Shown here one piece after another: positions 46,303 to 56,815 of a stretch of 64,000 nucleotides of DNA (positions within the stretch are counted from its first letter, which is position 1; each line of letters starts with the position of its first letter). The DNA lies in NCBI RefSeq assembly GCF_011634895.1, contig NZ_SIRR01000012.1, positions 248,001-312,000 of the forward strand, written 5' to 3'. The notes beneath the pieces were generated by a model that saw only the letters and a list, made by a program, of their open reading frames with translations, had not been told where the DNA came from and did not search any database. This stretch comes from Rheinheimera pleomorphica (GTDB lineage: Bacteria; Pseudomonadota; Gammaproteobacteria; Enterobacterales; Alteromonadaceae). Made by a program: the position numbers and the translations under genes.

Positions 46303-47730
46303 ATGAGCCAGACCAATTCGTTAAATGTTGACTACAACTATAGCGTTGTCCGCCTCTTTGCCTTAACCACCGTTTTCTGGGGGATTATAGGCATGGCGGT
46401 GGGCGTGTTAATTGCGGCCCAGTTATACTGGCCAGCGTTAAACTTTGAAACGCCATGGTTGACCTATAGTCGCCTTCGTCCTTTACATACCAATGCGGTA
46501 ATTTTCGCTTTTGGTACCAGTGCCTTATTTGCCACCAGCTACTACATCGTCCAGCGTACCTGTCAGGTGCGTTTGTTCGCTGAAAAACTGGCAATGTTTA
46601 CCTTCTGGGGTTGGCAAGCCGTTATCGTTGCTGCGGTAATTACGCTGCCAATGGGTTTAACCAGCAGTAAAGAATATGCCGAGCTGGAATGGCCAATTGA
46701 TATTTTAATTACCCTGGTCTGGGTTTCTTATGCCATTGTCTTCTTTGGTACTTTAGTCAAACGTAAAACCAGCCATATTTATGTTGCCAACTGGTTTTTA
46801 GGTGGCTTTATCCTGACCGTGGCCGCGTTGCACATTGTTAACAGCATGGCTGTACCGGTAAGTGCGTTTAAATCTTACTCGATTTACGCCGGTGCCGTAG
46901 ATGCCATGGTGCAATGGTGGTACGGCCATAATGCGGTAGGCTTTCTGTTAACGGCTGGCTTCCTGGGTATGATGTACTACTTTGTACCTAAACAAGCGGG
47001 TCGTCCGGTGTATTCATACCGCTTATCTATCGTACATTTTTGGGCGCTGATTGCGCTGTATATCTGGGCTGGCCCACACCATTTACACTACACTGCCCTG
47101 CCTGACTGGACTCAGTCTTTAGGTATGGTGATGTCAGTGGTGCTGTTTGTGCCAAGCTGGGGCGGCATGATCAACGGTATTATGACGCTGTCTGGTGCCT
47201 GGCATAAACTTAAAACCGACCCTATCTTGCGCTTCCTGATTGTATCGCTGTCGTTCTACGGTATGTCGACCTTTGAAGGCCCGATGATGGCAATCAAATC
47301 AGTGAATGCGCTGTCGCACTACACTGACTGGACCATCGGTCACGTTCACTCTGGCGCTTTAGGCTGGGTAGCGATGATTTCTATCGGTGCCATTTACCAC
47401 CTGATCCCGGTGTTATACAACCAGGGCCGGATGTACAGCATTTCGCTGATTAACACCCACTTCTGGCTGCACACTATCGGTGTGGTGCTGTATATCGTTG
47501 CGATGTGGATCTCGGGTATTACTCAGGGTATGATGTGGCGCGCGGTTAACACCGACGGCACGCTGACCTATAGCTTTGTGCAAAGCTTAGAGGCGTCAAT
47601 GCCGTTCTATCTGATGCGCTTTATCGGTGGTGTGTTCGTCGTAGCCGGTATGTTGCTGATGGCGTACAACGTGTACAAAACGGTACGTGCAAAAGATGAA
47701 TCATTACAACCCGTGCCAGCAGCTGCGTAA
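46303..47730 (+). CDS. ccoN: cbb3-type cytochrome c oxidase subunit I
   Basis: CcoN is the heme-copper catalytic subunit of the high-affinity cbb3 terminal oxidase. The product is 475 residues with about 12 membrane helices. Heme and copper ligands lie in [41 protein letters not shown] and [12 protein letters not shown]. It is the first gene of ccoNOQP, behind an FNR-like box. Confidence 0.97.
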   Translation: MSQTNSLNVDYNYSVVRLFALTTVFWGIIGMAVGVLIAAQLYWPALNFETPWLTYSRLRPLHTNAVIFAFGTSALFATSYYIVQRTCQVRLFAEKLAMFTFWGWQAVIVAAVITLPMGLTSSKEYAELEWPIDILITLVWVSYAIVFFGTLVKRKTSHIYVANWFLGGFILTVAALHIVNSMAVPVSAFKSYSIYAGAVDAMVQWWYGHNAVGFLLTAGFLGMMYYFVPKQAGRPVYSYRLSIVHFWALIALYIWAGPHHLHYTALPDWTQSLGMVMSVVLFVPSWGGMINGIMTLSGAWHKLKTDPILRFLIVSLSFYGMSTFEGPMMAIKSVNALSHYTDWTIGHVHSGALGWVAMISIGAIYHLIPVLYNQGRMYSISLINTHFWLHTIGVVLYIVAMWISGITQGMMWRAVNTDGTLTYSFVQSLEASMPFYLMRFIGGVFVVAGMLLMAYNVYKTVRAKDESLQPVPAAA

Positions 47731-47740
47731 GAGGTAAGTT

Positions 47741-48352
47741 ATGTCGAACAAGAATCATCATGACAAAATTGAAAGAAGCGTTGGCCTGCTGGGTATTTTA
47801 ACGATTGTTGCCATTAGCTTTGGTACCCTGGTGCAAATTACACCATTGATGTTTATGGATGAAACCACGCAACCGGTAGATGGCATGAAACCTTACACTG
47901 CACTGCAGCTGGAAGGCCGTGATATCTATATTCGCGAAGGCTGCGTTGGCTGTCACAGCCAGATGGTGCGTCCGTTCCGCGCTGAAGTAGAACGCTATGG
48001 CCACTACTCAGTAGCCGGTGAAAGCGTATGGGATCACCCTTTCCTGTGGGGCTCTAAACGCACCGGACCAGATTTAGCCCGGGTTGGCGAGCGCTACAGC
48101 GATGACTGGCATTATGCGCACCTGATGGACCCTCGCTCAGTGGTGCCGCAGTCTAATATGCCAGCCTATCCGTGGTTGGACAAAAATGTGCTGGACGGTA
48201 AACACACGGCGAAGAAAATGACGGTATTGCAAGGCTATGGTGTGCCTTATACCGAAGACGATATCGCCGGTGCAGCGGAAGCTGTACAGGGCAAAACTGA
48301 AATGCAGGCCTTGATTGCTTACTTGCAATCACTTGGCACTCATCTGAAGTAA
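47741..48352 (+). CDS. ccoO: cbb3-type cytochrome c oxidase subunit II
   Basis: CcoO is a membrane-anchored monoheme cytochrome c. The product is 203 residues. One N-terminal helix (about 13-34) precedes the heme motif [12 protein letters not shown] (begin about residue 68). The axial methionine is probably in [10 protein letters not shown]. The gene starts 10 bases after ccoN with AGAGG upstream. Confidence 0.97.
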   Translation: MSNKNHHDKIERSVGLLGILTIVAISFGTLVQITPLMFMDETTQPVDGMKPYTALQLEGRDIYIREGCVGCHSQMVRPFRAEVERYGHYSVAGESVWDHPFLWGSKRTGPDLARVGERYSDDWHYAHLMDPRSVVPQSNMPAYPWLDKNVLDGKHTAKKMTVLQGYGVPYTEDDIAGAAEAVQGKTEMQALIAYLQSLGTHLK

Positions 48353-48537
48353 TGCCGATGGAATACGCAACGATACACAGTATTTTTACCGTGATTTTGT
48401 TTGTCGCCTTTGTCGCTTTTGTTATCTGGGCTTATAGCAAGAAACGTAAAGCCGACTTTGACAACGCAGCAAACCTGGTGTTTGACGACGAACAAAAAGC
48501 ACAACAAAAAACCAAACAGGAGTCCGATCATGAGTAG
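48352..48537 (+). CDS. ccoQ: cbb3-type oxidase small subunit CcoQ
   Basis: CcoQ is the single-helix stabilising subunit of the oxidase. The product is 61 residues: one membrane helix (about 10-28), then a basic stretch KKRKADF and an acidic, Gln-rich tail. Its ATG overlaps the ccoO stop by one base (TAATG). An ATG two codons later is also possible. It overlaps ccoP by 8 bases. Confidence 0.9.
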   Translation: MPMEYATIHSIFTVILFVAFVAFVIWAYSKKRKADFDNAANLVFDDEQKAQQKTKQESDHE

Positions 48538-49507
48538 CTTTTGGAGTGCTTGGATCATAGTGTTAACCCTGCCGGTACTTATCGGCTGTGCTGTACTGCT
48601 GAAATGGAACCTGACTAACCATGTTGGTGTTCCGGAAGACTCAACCACTGGCCACGAAGTGGACGGTATTGAAGAAATTAACAACCCACTTCCGCGCTGG
48701 TGGACCTATATGTTCGTACTGACGCTGGTATGGTCAGTATATTATCTGGCAGCCTACCCTGGTTTAGGGAACTGGCAGGGCTTTTTAGGCTGGACCAGTT
48801 CTAACCAGGGCGTTAAGTCACTGGAAGAATCACGTCTGGCTGTCGAAAAAGCCAAGGCAGAGGGGCTGAACGTGCAGCTGGACCGGGAGGTATTTAAAGC
48901 CGATGAAGTGTACGGCCCCGTGTTTCAGCAGTTTGCCAAGCGCGACGTGTTAGATCTGGCTTATGATGATGACGCCATTAAAATTGGTCAGCGCTTATTT
49001 TTACAAAACTGCGCGTTGTGCCATGGCTCTGACGCCCGCGGCCAGCAAGGCTTCCCTAACCTGACTGACAACGACTGGTTGTACGGCGGTACGCCGGATA
49101 AAATCAAAGAAACCCTGCTATATGGCCGTAAAGCCGCTATGCCAGGTTGGTTTGACGCGTTGGGCGAGCAAGGCATTAAAGAAATGACGGCCTATGTGCT
49201 GAGTTTATCTGGTCGCACGGTAAATGACCGCGAAGCCGAAGCCGGTAAAGCAAAATTTGCCTTGTGTGCCGCATGCCACGGCGCAGACGGTAAAGGCAGC
49301 CTGGCGCATAACCTGCCATTTGGCGCACCCAACCTGACCGATAACATCTGGTTATACGGCGGCTCTGCCGCTGCAGTGGAAGAAACCCTGACTAAAGGCC
49401 GTTATGGCCAGATGCCAGCGTTTAAACAAACACTGGGCGAAGATAAGGTGCATATCCTGACTGCCTATGTTTACCGCTTAGCGCATCCGGAGCCGGCAGC
49501 ACAATAA
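48530..49507 (+). CDS. ccoP: cbb3-type cytochrome c oxidase subunit III
   Basis: CcoP is the diheme cytochrome c subunit that feeds electrons to CcoN. The ATG at 48530, with AGGAG 7 bases upstream, gives 325 residues. A longer frame from 48401 would run through ccoQ. Two N-terminal membrane helices (about 5-23 and 57-77) precede two heme motifs, CALCHG and CAACHG. Distal methionines lie in AAMPGW and GQMPAF. A terminator follows. Confidence 0.97.
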   Translation: MSSFWSAWIIVLTLPVLIGCAVLLKWNLTNHVGVPEDSTTGHEVDGIEEINNPLPRWWTYMFVLTLVWSVYYLAAYPGLGNWQGFLGWTSSNQGVKSLEESRLAVEKAKAEGLNVQLDREVFKADEVYGPVFQQFAKRDVLDLAYDDDAIKIGQRLFLQNCALCHGSDARGQQGFPNLTDNDWLYGGTPDKIKETLLYGRKAAMPGWFDALGEQGIKEMTAYVLSLSGRTVNDREAEAGKAKFALCAACHGADGKGSLAHNLPFGAPNLTDNIWLYGGSAAAVEETLTKGRYGQMPAFKQTLGEDKVHILTAYVYRLAHPEPAAQ

Positions 49508-49526
49508 GCTGATGTTTAAGCGAAAG

Positions 49527-49551
49527 AATAAGCCCCGTTTCGGGGCTTATT
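49527..49551 (+). terminator. Intrinsic terminator after ccoP
   Basis: An 11-bp stem AATAAGCCCCG / CGGGGCTTATT with a 3-base loop lies 19 bases after the ccoP stop. It separates ccoNOQP from the assembly genes. Confidence 0.85.
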
Positions 49552-49594
49552 TATATACAATAGCGGTTAATGCGTTTTCGTGTTTGAGGTAGTG

Positions 49595-50080
49595 ATGCAG
49601 CAAGATACAAAACCCTGGTATAAACAGCTTTGGCCATGGATCTTAATTGCTATTCCGGTGGTCACAGCAATTAAAGCGGTGCATACCATAGTGGTTATGC
49701 AGCAGCACTCACCCGATCTGGTGGTCGATGACTACTACAAAGCCGGCCGGGCCATTAATATGCAGTTAGCTAAATATCGTGAAGCGGCGCTGCGTAATTT
49801 AGACGCCCATGTGCTGGTTGCAGGCAATCGCGCCGTCGTGCGCTTTGCCGAAAATACCGTATTAGACGGCACTGTACATCTGGATTTTTATCATCCCACG
49901 CTGGCAGAACGTGACTTTGCGCTGGATGCCGAGCGCAGCGGCGAATTGCTCTATGTCGCTACCTTACCTGTAACCCCAAGCGGCAAATGGCAACTGGTGG
50001 TATCGGATGCCTCCAAAGACTGGAAGCTGCGGGCCACGTTGGAGCTGCCGGCCAGCAATGAAATTAAGCTGGGTTACTGA
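49595..50080 (+). CDS. fixH: FixH/CcoH family oxidase assembly protein
   Basis: FixH (CcoH) is a membrane-anchored factor needed for stable cbb3 assembly. The ATG at 49595, with GAGG 5 bases upstream, gives 161 residues and is preferred over a GTG at 49580. One N-terminal helix (WPWILIAIPVVTAIKAVHTIVV) leads to a periplasmic Ig-like domain. DDYYKAGRAINMQL is the FixH signature. It is 11 bases before ccoI. Confidence 0.9.
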   Translation: MQQDTKPWYKQLWPWILIAIPVVTAIKAVHTIVVMQQHSPDLVVDDYYKAGRAINMQLAKYREAALRNLDAHVLVAGNRAVVRFAENTVLDGTVHLDFYHPTLAERDFALDAERSGELLYVATLPVTPSGKWQLVVSDASKDWKLRATLELPASNEIKLGY

Positions 50081-50091
50081 TAAGGTTAACC

Positions 50092-52470
50092 GTGAGCACT
50101 GAACGCTGTTTTCATTGCAATGAACCGGTTCCTGCCGGCCTTAATTTCACCCTGTCTTTTGATGGCCAAAGCAGAGCTTTTTGCTGTGTCGGCTGTCAGG
50201 CGGTGGCAGATACCATTATCAGCAGCGCTCTGGCTGACTATTACCGTTTTCGAACTGAACCGGCCAGCAAAGCTGATGCCCTGCCAGAGCACTTACTTAG
50301 CGAACTCAGTAGCTTTGATGCTGCAGAGGTTTTAGCCGATGTCAGCCAACAACAGGGAGAGCTGACTGAAATCGAGCTATCCGTTAGCGGCATCAGCTGT
50401 GCAGCCTGCGCCTGGTTAATCGAAAAACAACTGCGCCAGTTAACGGCCGTGCAGCAGGTAAACGTCAATTCTGCGACGGCACGCTGTCATCTGAGCTGGA
50501 ATGCAGAGCAAACGCCGCTGAGCACAATTTTACAAAGCCTGGCCAAAATTGGTTACCAGGCCAGCCCTTTTGTTGCCGATCAGGAAGAACAACAGTTTAA
50601 AACAGAGTTGAACCGTTTCTTAAAGCGGTTGGCCGTCGCCGGCATTATGACGATGCAAGTGATGATGCTGGCAGTGGCATTGTACTTCGGTGACTATACC
50701 GGTATCGAGGCATCACATCAGGGTTACCTGCGCTGGATAAGTTTAATATTAACCTTACCCGTTGTCCTTTACGCCGCCCTGCCCTTTGTCAAAAGCGCCT
50801 GGCGTGGCATTAAAGCCCGTCAGATGAACATGGATGTACCGGTTAGTCTGGCAATTTACTACACCTTTTTTGCCTCAGCGTATGCCACTGTTTTTAATAC
50901 CGGCGAAGTGTATTTTGAATCAGTGTGTATGTTTACGTTTTTACTGCAGCTGGGCAAATTCTTTGAATATCGCGCCAGGGCACGAGCACGCGATGCCACC
51001 AGTAATCTGCTGAAAATCATGCCGGTTAGCGCCACGTTGCTTAACGACACTGAGCAACAGATTGTATCGGCTCGCCGGCTTAACGGCGGTGATGTTATTC
51101 TGATTAAACCCGGTGAAACCATTGCTGCTGACGGTGAGGTCACGCTCGGTTCCAGCTCTGCGGATGAGTCTATGCTGACCGGTGAGTACGCGCCGGTAGC
51201 TAAACGTATTGGCGACACCGTTTTGGCCGGCAGTGTCAATCATGATGGTTTGTTGCAGGTAAAGGTAACTCAGCCTTTAGCGGCGTCGCGCTTAGGCCAG
51301 ATCATTCAGTTGCAGCAACGCACTTTAAGTCAAAAACCCGCTGTGCTGGAAAAAACTGACCGCTTAGCACGTTATTTTGTCGAGCGCTTACTGCTTATTG
51401 CCGCTGCAACCTTTGTGCTTTGGTATGTCTGGCTTGATACTGACCGCGCATTCTGGGTGACCTTATCGGTGCTGGTTGCGACCTGTCCTTGTGCCTTAAG
51501 TTTAGCGGCGCCAACGGCGGTAACCTGTGCGCTGGCCAATTTAAACCGGCGCGGTATTTTAATTAAAAACGCAGGTGTATTAGATGTATTACCACAGCTG
51601 AGTTATATCGTGTTTGATAAAACCGGCACCCTCACCGAGGGGCGTTTTTCGGTTAAAGCGGTGCAGCTGTTTAGCCCGGAACTTAGCCAAGCCGATGCGC
51701 TTAACCTGATTGCTAACCTGGAAGTATACTCAGAGCATCCAATCAGCAAAGCCTTTGCCCCTTACCTGACTCAAAAATTACCGTTAACTGACGTCGATAT
51801 CCAAGTCGGTGCCGGTATCAGAGCACAGTATAACGCCCAGCAGATTAGCGTTGGCAGCGCGGCTTTTTGCCATGTCAATGATACCGGCGCGATGGTGTAT
51901 CTGAGCATCGACAAGCAAGCAGTTGCAGCCGTTGAACTGCAGGATGCACTGCGCAGGGAGGTTCCGGAATTACTGCAACAGCTTAGGCAAGGCGGCTATA
52001 AATTAATGATGCTAACGGGTGACAGCTCATCCCAGGCTGACCAGCTACAGCAACAATTACAGTTTGATACCATGGTAAAAGGTTGTAGCCCGGAACAAAA
52101 AGTTGACGAAATCAACCAGCTGGTGCGTGCCGGCCATAAAGTGATGATGCTGGGCGATGGTATTAACGACAGCCCTGGTTTTCATGCTGCCCATGTCTCT
52201 GTCACGCTGGAAACCGGCAGCGACCTGTCAAAAAATCAAGCCGACGTGGTATTGTTACAACCCAGCATCCAATTGTTAAGCGCGCTGCTTGAAGGCAGTA
52301 ATAAGGCGCAGGGCATAATTAAACAAAACCTGCGCTGGGCAGTGGGTTATAATTTACTGATTATACCGCTGGCCGTCGCCGGTTTTGTCTCGCCTTATAT
52401 CGCGGTGCTGGGTATGTCGTTCAGTTCATTGCTGGTGGTATCAAATTCGTTAAGGCTGCTGAAAAAATGA
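50092..52470 (+). CDS. ccoI: Copper-translocating P-type ATPase for cbb3 biogenesis
   Basis: CcoI (FixI) is the P1B-type ATPase that delivers copper for the CcoN active site. The product is 792 residues from a GTG start. The N-terminal extension has metal-type cysteines (CFHCNEP and CCVGCQ), followed by an HMA domain with GISCAACAWLIE. The membrane metal site is VATCPCALSLAAPTA. The phosphorylation motif is DKTGTLTEG and the hinge is GDGINDSP. It overlaps ccoS by 4 bases. Confidence 0.96.
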   Translation: MSTERCFHCNEPVPAGLNFTLSFDGQSRAFCCVGCQAVADTIISSALADYYRFRTEPASKADALPEHLLSELSSFDAAEVLADVSQQQGELTEIELSVSGISCAACAWLIEKQLRQLTAVQQVNVNSATARCHLSWNAEQTPLSTILQSLAKIGYQASPFVADQEEQQFKTELNRFLKRLAVAGIMTMQVMMLAVALYFGDYTGIEASHQGYLRWISLILTLPVVLYAALPFVKSAWRGIKARQMNMDVPVSLAIYYTFFASAYATVFNTGEVYFESVCMFTFLLQLGKFFEYRARARARDATSNLLKIMPVSATLLNDTEQQIVSARRLNGGDVILIKPGETIAADGEVTLGSSSADESMLTGEYAPVAKRIGDTVLAGSVNHDGLLQVKVTQPLAASRLGQIIQLQQRTLSQKPAVLEKTDRLARYFVERLLLIAAATFVLWYVWLDTDRAFWVTLSVLVATCPCALSLAAPTAVTCALANLNRRGILIKNAGVLDVLPQLSYIVFDKTGTLTEGRFSVKAVQLFSPELSQADALNLIANLEVYSEHPISKAFAPYLTQKLPLTDVDIQVGAGIRAQYNAQQISVGSAAFCHVNDTGAMVYLSIDKQAVAAVELQDALRREVPELLQQLRQGGYKLMMLTGDSSSQADQLQQQLQFDTMVKGCSPEQKVDEINQLVRAGHKVMMLGDGINDSPGFHAAHVSVTLETGSDLSKNQADVVLLQPSIQLLSALLEGSNKAQGIIKQNLRWAVGYNLLIIPLAVAGFVSPYIAVLGMSFSSLLVVSNSLRLLKK

Positions 52471-52658
52471 GTATTATCTACGTACTGATCCCCATCGCTA
52501 TTTTGTTTGTCATTATTGGCCTGAGCGTATTTTTCTGGGCCGTCAGAGCGCGCCAGTTTGATGATCTGGATAAAGAAGGTTTTAGCATTTTGTTCGATGA
52601 AGAACGTAAAGCAAGTAGCAAAACTGCCGAAAAACCTGAGGATAAACCCGGGCAATGA
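52467..52658 (+). CDS. ccoS: cbb3 oxidase maturation protein CcoS
   Basis: CcoS is a small membrane protein needed for cofactor insertion into the oxidase. The product is 63 residues with one helix (about 3-25) followed by WAVRARQFDDLDKEG, the family signature. It overlaps both ccoI and the next gene by 4 bases. Confidence 0.95.
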   Translation: MSIIYVLIPIAILFVIIGLSVFFWAVRARQFDDLDKEGFSILFDEERKASSKTAEKPEDKPGQ

Positions 52659-53338
52659 ATAGCCTCGCCGCTGATGTCATTGCCGCTTTTGTCATTGGCC
52701 TGATTGGCAGCAGCCATTGTCTGGTGATGTGTGGCGGCATTGCCAGCGCACTACAGTTAGCCATGCCGGCGCAAGGTATTGGCCGCAAGTTACAGCTGCA
52801 AGTGTTGTTAAGCCTCGGCAGGCTGAGTAGCTATGCGCTGTTTGGTGCTGTGGTGGGTTACTTTGGTGCCAGCGCCATGCAGCTGGCTGGCAGCTCGTTA
52901 TTATGGCTGCGTTTACTCGCTGGCGTGCTGCTGCTGATGATGGCGCTATATATCAGCAGGCTTTGGTTTGGTTTAGTTAAGCTGGAACGGATCGGGCAAC
53001 TGCTGTGGCGCAAGGTTCAACCCATTGCCCGCAGGCTGTTACCGCTGGACTCCTCGGTTAAAGCTTATGCTTATGGCCTGTGTTGGGGCACCCTGCCCTG
53101 TGGTTTGGTATACAGCACCTTAGGCTGGAGCCTGGCCAGCGGGAGTGCTGTGCATGGTGCTGTGCTGATGCTGGCATTCGGCTTTGGTACCACGCCCGCT
53201 ATTGTGGCGACCGGTAGCGCTGCTAATACACTGACAAAGTTGAAAAACATGTTGCTGTTTCGTTATAGCGCCGCGGCTTTACTGGCAATTTATGCCTGTT
53301 ATACGATTTGGCTTGCTATCCGGCGACTGGTTTTTTAA
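52655..53338 (+). CDS. SafE/TauE-like membrane transporter in the oxidase cluster
   Basis: The product is 227 residues with about six membrane helices. GSSHCLVMCGGIASAL (begin about 19) is the hallmark of the sulfite-exporter TauE/SafE-like (DUF2061-related) proteins found next to ccoS. SLGRLSSYALFGAVVG and WGTLPCGLVYSTLGW are repeated pore segments. In this context it may handle copper, but that is inferred from the conserved neighbourhood. It is coupled to ccoS by an ATGA overlap. Confidence 0.85.
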   Translation: MNSLAADVIAAFVIGLIGSSHCLVMCGGIASALQLAMPAQGIGRKLQLQVLLSLGRLSSYALFGAVVGYFGASAMQLAGSSLLWLRLLAGVLLLMMALYISRLWFGLVKLERIGQLLWRKVQPIARRLLPLDSSVKAYAYGLCWGTLPCGLVYSTLGWSLASGSAVHGAVLMLAFGFGTTPAIVATGSAANTLTKLKNMLLFRYSAAALLAIYACYTIWLAIRRLVF

Positions 53339-53382
53339 GCTAGGCGGTGTTGGCATTTTAGAGAAAGGTAAAGGACGCGATT

Positions 53383-54096
53383 ATGCAACGCTCTGCAATA
53401 AACTGTCAGGATTGTGGCTTCAGCCAGTTGTGTCTGCCGTTTTCACTCAATGATGCAGAAATGAATAAACTGGACGATATCATTCAGCGTAAAAAGCCTA
53501 TGCACAAAGGGGATATGCTGTTTGAATCTGGCAGTTCGCAAAAATCCCTGTACGCTATTCGTACCGGCTCGTTTAAAACCTTTACGTTAACGGATCAGGG
53601 TGAGCAACAAATCACCGGTTTTCATTTGCCTGGTGATATCGTCGGTTTTGATGGCTTAAGTAACCAGCTGCACCCAAGTTATGCCGAAGCACTGGAAACC
53701 GCGATGGTATGCGAAATCCCGTTACCTAATCTGGAGCAGCTGCTAGATCAGCTACCACGCTTGCGCCAACAAATGATGCGGCTGATGAGCCAGGATATTC
53801 AGGCAGATCAGCAAATGATGTTATTGCTTAATCGCAAAACAGCAGAGCAAAAACTGGCCACCTTCTTATCACAACTGGGTCAACGTTATGCCAGCAGAGG
53901 CTTCTCTGGCAGTGAGTTTCGCCTGACGATGACCCGAAGTGACATTGGCAATTACTTAGGCCTGACCGTAGAAACCATCAGCCGTTTATTAAGTAAGCTT
54001 GATAAAGAACAGTTAATTCAGGTAGATGGCAAACTTATTAGCATCAAAGATACGCAGGCGCTGACACGCTTAGCCGCCCTGACAGCGCACTGTTAA
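53383..54096 (+). CDS. fnr: FNR-type oxygen-sensing transcription regulator
   Basis: FNR (EtrA in Shewanella) activates anaerobic and microaerobic genes when its 4Fe-4S cluster is intact. The product is 237 residues. Cluster cysteines are C8, C11, C17 and C110; the 93-residue spacing from C17 to C110 equals the spacing from C29 to C122 in E. coli FNR. The C-terminal [26 protein letters not shown] has the FNR recognition pattern ExxSR. It follows the oxidase assembly genes. Confidence 0.96.
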   Translation: MQRSAINCQDCGFSQLCLPFSLNDAEMNKLDDIIQRKKPMHKGDMLFESGSSQKSLYAIRTGSFKTFTLTDQGEQQITGFHLPGDIVGFDGLSNQLHPSYAEALETAMVCEIPLPNLEQLLDQLPRLRQQMMRLMSQDIQADQQMMLLLNRKTAEQKLATFLSQLGQRYASRGFSGSEFRLTMTRSDIGNYLGLTVETISRLLSKLDKEQLIQVDGKLISIKDTQALTRLAALTAHC

Positions 54097-54206
54097 GTAC
54101 CGCGCGCAAATATAACGGGATCAACCTTGCGCTGGCGCAAAGCCGCTGCCAGCATTCCGCGCTATTTTGACTACACTTAGCTTATGTTCTTAATGTGGAG
54201 TCAGTT

Positions 54207-55139
54207 ATGTCAACCTACAATAATATCCTGGTGGTGCTCGACCCTACCACTGAGCAGCAAAAAGCCCTGAACCGTGCCATTGAGTTAGTGCGCTTGCAAG
54301 GTGGCAAACTTACTGCTTTCCTATCGGTGTACGACTTTTCCTATGAAATGACCACTATGCTCTCAGGCGAAGAGCGCGAGTCGATGCGCCAGGCGGTAAT
54401 TAAAGATCGGGAGTTGTGGATCAGCGATTACCTGGCCGCCCCCCGCGCCGGTGGTATTAATATCGATATTAAAGTGGTGTGGCACAACCGGCCCTTTGAA
54501 GCCATAGTGCTTGCCGTGCTTGAAGATAACTACGATTTGGTTATTAAAGGCACGCACGACCATGATGTGCTCAAGTCAATGATCTTCACCCCAACCGACT
54601 GGCACATCCTGCGTAAATGCCCTTGCCCGGTATTACTGGTCAAAGACCACGACTGGCCCAAGGCTGGCAATATTATTGCTGCCGTTAATGCGGGCAGCGA
54701 ACAAGAGCATCATTTATCGCTGAATCAGCGCGTTATTACCAAAGCCAGGCAAATGGCGGCGATGCTTAGCGCCGAAACCCATCTGGTGAATGCCTATCCG
54801 GGTACACCGGTTAATATCGCCATCGAAATACCGGAGTTTAACCCGCAGGAATACAACAGCACCATGAAGCATCACCATCTTGATGCGGTAGCCAAGCTGG
54901 CAAGGCAGTTTGACATAGCGCCAACGCATTACCATGTACAGGAAGGTATGCCTGAAGATGTGTTGCCTGCTATCGCCAAGCAACTGGATGCTGAAATGGT
55001 GGTCATTGGCACTATTGGCCGCACCGGCTTATCTGCTGCCATCATAGGTAACACCGCTGAACATGTGATAGACCGGCTGGATTGCGATGTATTGGCCGTG
55101 AAACCGGCTAATTTTGTTTGTCCGTTGCAAAAAGACTGA
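54207..55139 (+). CDS. uspE: Universal stress protein E
   Basis: UspE is a tandem universal stress protein. The ATG at 54207, with GGAG 6 bases upstream, gives 310 residues (316 in E. coli). A GTG at 54195 is less likely. Two Usp domains are visible, the second ending VVIGTIGRTGLSAAIIGNTAEHVID, which carries the G-2x-G-9x-G(S/T/N) nucleotide-binding pattern. It stands after fnr, as in E. coli and Shewanella. Confidence 0.93.
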   Translation: MSTYNNILVVLDPTTEQQKALNRAIELVRLQGGKLTAFLSVYDFSYEMTTMLSGEERESMRQAVIKDRELWISDYLAAPRAGGINIDIKVVWHNRPFEAIVLAVLEDNYDLVIKGTHDHDVLKSMIFTPTDWHILRKCPCPVLLVKDHDWPKAGNIIAAVNAGSEQEHHLSLNQRVITKARQMAAMLSAETHLVNAYPGTPVNIAIEIPEFNPQEYNSTMKHHHLDAVAKLARQFDIAPTHYHVQEGMPEDVLPAIAKQLDAEMVVIGTIGRTGLSAAIIGNTAEHVIDRLDCDVLAVKPANFVCPLQKD

Positions 55140-55217
55140 GATTTGCACCGCCTCCACTTTGGTATTGGCGCACTGTTGGCTATAATGTGCGCCTTTTTCA
55201 TTCTGGTAGTAGTGGTT

Positions 55218-56147
55218 ATGACACACGCAGCGCACGCTAAAGCACAATATAATCTGAATAAATTGCACAAACGTTTGCGCCGTGGCGTAGGTCAGGCCAT
55301 TGCCGATTTCAATATGATTGAAGAAGGCGACAAGATTATGGTGTGTCTGTCCGGCGGTAAAGACTCCTACACCCTGCTGGACATACTGCTTAACCTGCAG
55401 CAATCGGCCCCCATTAGTTTTTCCATCGTCGCGGTAAATCTGGATCAGAAGCAACCCGGCTTTCCGGCCGAGGTATTACCCGGCTATCTGGATAGCATTG
55501 GCGTTGATTATAAGATAGTGACCGAAGATACCTATTCAATTGTCAAAGAAAAAATACCTGAAGGTAAAACTACCTGTTCGCTGTGCTCGCGGCTGCGCCG
55601 CGGTATTTTATATCGCACAGCAAAGGAGCTGGGTGCCACCAAAATAGCCTTAGGCCATCATCGCGATGATATGCTTGAAACGCTGTTTTTAAACATGTTT
55701 TATGGCGGCAAGATGAAGTCAATGCCGCCTAAGCTGGTCAGCGACAATGGTGAACACATCGTGATCCGGCCGCTGGCGTATTGCAAAGAAAAAGATATCG
55801 AAAAATACTCAAATGCGCGGCAGTTTCCGATTATTCCGTGTAATCTTTGCGGTTCACAGGACGGCTTACAACGTCAGGTCGTCAAAGAAATGCTGCAAGA
55901 TTGGGATAAACGCTTTCCGGGCCGGATTGAAACTATGTTTCAGGCCATGCAGAACATAGTGCCATCACATATGGCCGACAACAGCCTGTTTGATTTTGCC
56001 AGCCTGACTAAAGACACCCCGCTAAATGAACGCGACACCGCCTTTGACAAGGACGCAGTACCGGCAATACCAGTGGGCTTGGTTAATGACGAAGACAGCT
56101 CAGCGCCTGATGCCTTGCAGGCAATCCCGATAGTGGCGCTTAGCTAA
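55218..56147 (+). CDS. ttcA: tRNA 2-thiocytidine biosynthesis protein TtcA
   Basis: TtcA thiolates cytidine 32 of certain tRNAs using an iron-sulfur cluster and ATP. The ATG at 55218 gives 309 residues (311 in E. coli); a longer frame from 55143 adds an unrelated hydrophobic stretch. The PP-loop is [14 protein letters not shown] (about 42-55). Cluster cysteines are in [10 protein letters not shown] and [12 protein letters not shown]. Confidence 0.95.
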   Translation: MTHAAHAKAQYNLNKLHKRLRRGVGQAIADFNMIEEGDKIMVCLSGGKDSYTLLDILLNLQQSAPISFSIVAVNLDQKQPGFPAEVLPGYLDSIGVDYKIVTEDTYSIVKEKIPEGKTTCSLCSRLRRGILYRTAKELGATKIALGHHRDDMLETLFLNMFYGGKMKSMPPKLVSDNGEHIVIRPLAYCKEKDIEKYSNARQFPIIPCNLCGSQDGLQRQVVKEMLQDWDKRFPGRIETMFQAMQNIVPSHMADNSLFDFASLTKDTPLNERDTAFDKDAVPAIPVGLVNDEDSSAPDALQAIPIVALS

Positions 56148-56166
56148 CAGGGCTTTCAGTGCTGAG

Positions 56167-56814
56167 TTAATCAGCACTGGCGTCAATCAGTGGCAGTAAG
56201 TACGCCGGGCGCTGCTGAAACAACCAGCGGCTGTTGTCCGGCAATGGCTGGTTCAGCCTGATATAACAACGCTTATCCACACACTGCGTGTGTGCAGCAT
56301 TGTCAGGCTGCACTGCGGGTGGCTGCACCGTTTCGGCAAACTCAACTATCACACCACTGACCTCGGGTAGCCAATATTTACCCAGCCCGGCCATATCGTC
56401 CAGCAGTAAGTCGAACTGGCTGCGATAATGCGCTAACTGCGTTACGCTAAGCTCTGTTGGCAATCGCATGCGTGAGCGCAGCCTGAACTGTACCTGGCAG
56501 GCTTCGGTATTGTCAGCTTGCAATACTTGCAGCACGGCGTTGCTGTCTTTTAGCGCCTGATCATAAGGCAGGCTTATCTCACCATTGCCTGCCATATCCA
56601 GTGTTATATCGTGAATATCACTGATCAGCTTGATACTGTAAAAGCGGCAAGGTGCGCCGGTTTTTTCGCCGGTTAAAGCAAATGCCAGTGTTATATCGCT
56701 GTACTCTGGCTGTTGCAGTTTTTTCATCCGGCCGTAAAAGCCATTGTAATTCAGCAATAAATCAGCAGATACCGGCGTTACCACCAACAATAACAAAGGC
56801 AATATACAACGCAT
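56167..56814 (-). CDS. DUF2987 family exported protein
   Basis: The product is 215 residues with a signal peptide (MRCILPLLLLVVTPVSA). The mature start LLLNYNGFYGRMKKLQQPEYSDI is typical of DUF2987 proteins of Shewanella and Vibrio. The function is unknown. It follows the Bax-like gene with a one-base gap, so the two are probably cotranscribed. Confidence 0.75.
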   Translation of the reverse strand: MRCILPLLLLVVTPVSADLLLNYNGFYGRMKKLQQPEYSDITLAFALTGEKTGAPCRFYSIKLISDIHDITLDMAGNGEISLPYDQALKDSNAVLQVLQADNTEACQVQFRLRSRMRLPTELSVTQLAHYRSQFDLLLDDMAGLGKYWLPEVSGVIVEFAETVQPPAVQPDNAAHTQCVDKRCYIRLNQPLPDNSRWLFQQRPAYLLPLIDASAD

Positions 56815-56815
56815 T

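Noticed and set aside
48401-48529. Upstream extension of the ccoP frame
   Set aside because: It runs through ccoQ in another frame and ccoP has a clear AGGAG and ATG at 48530.
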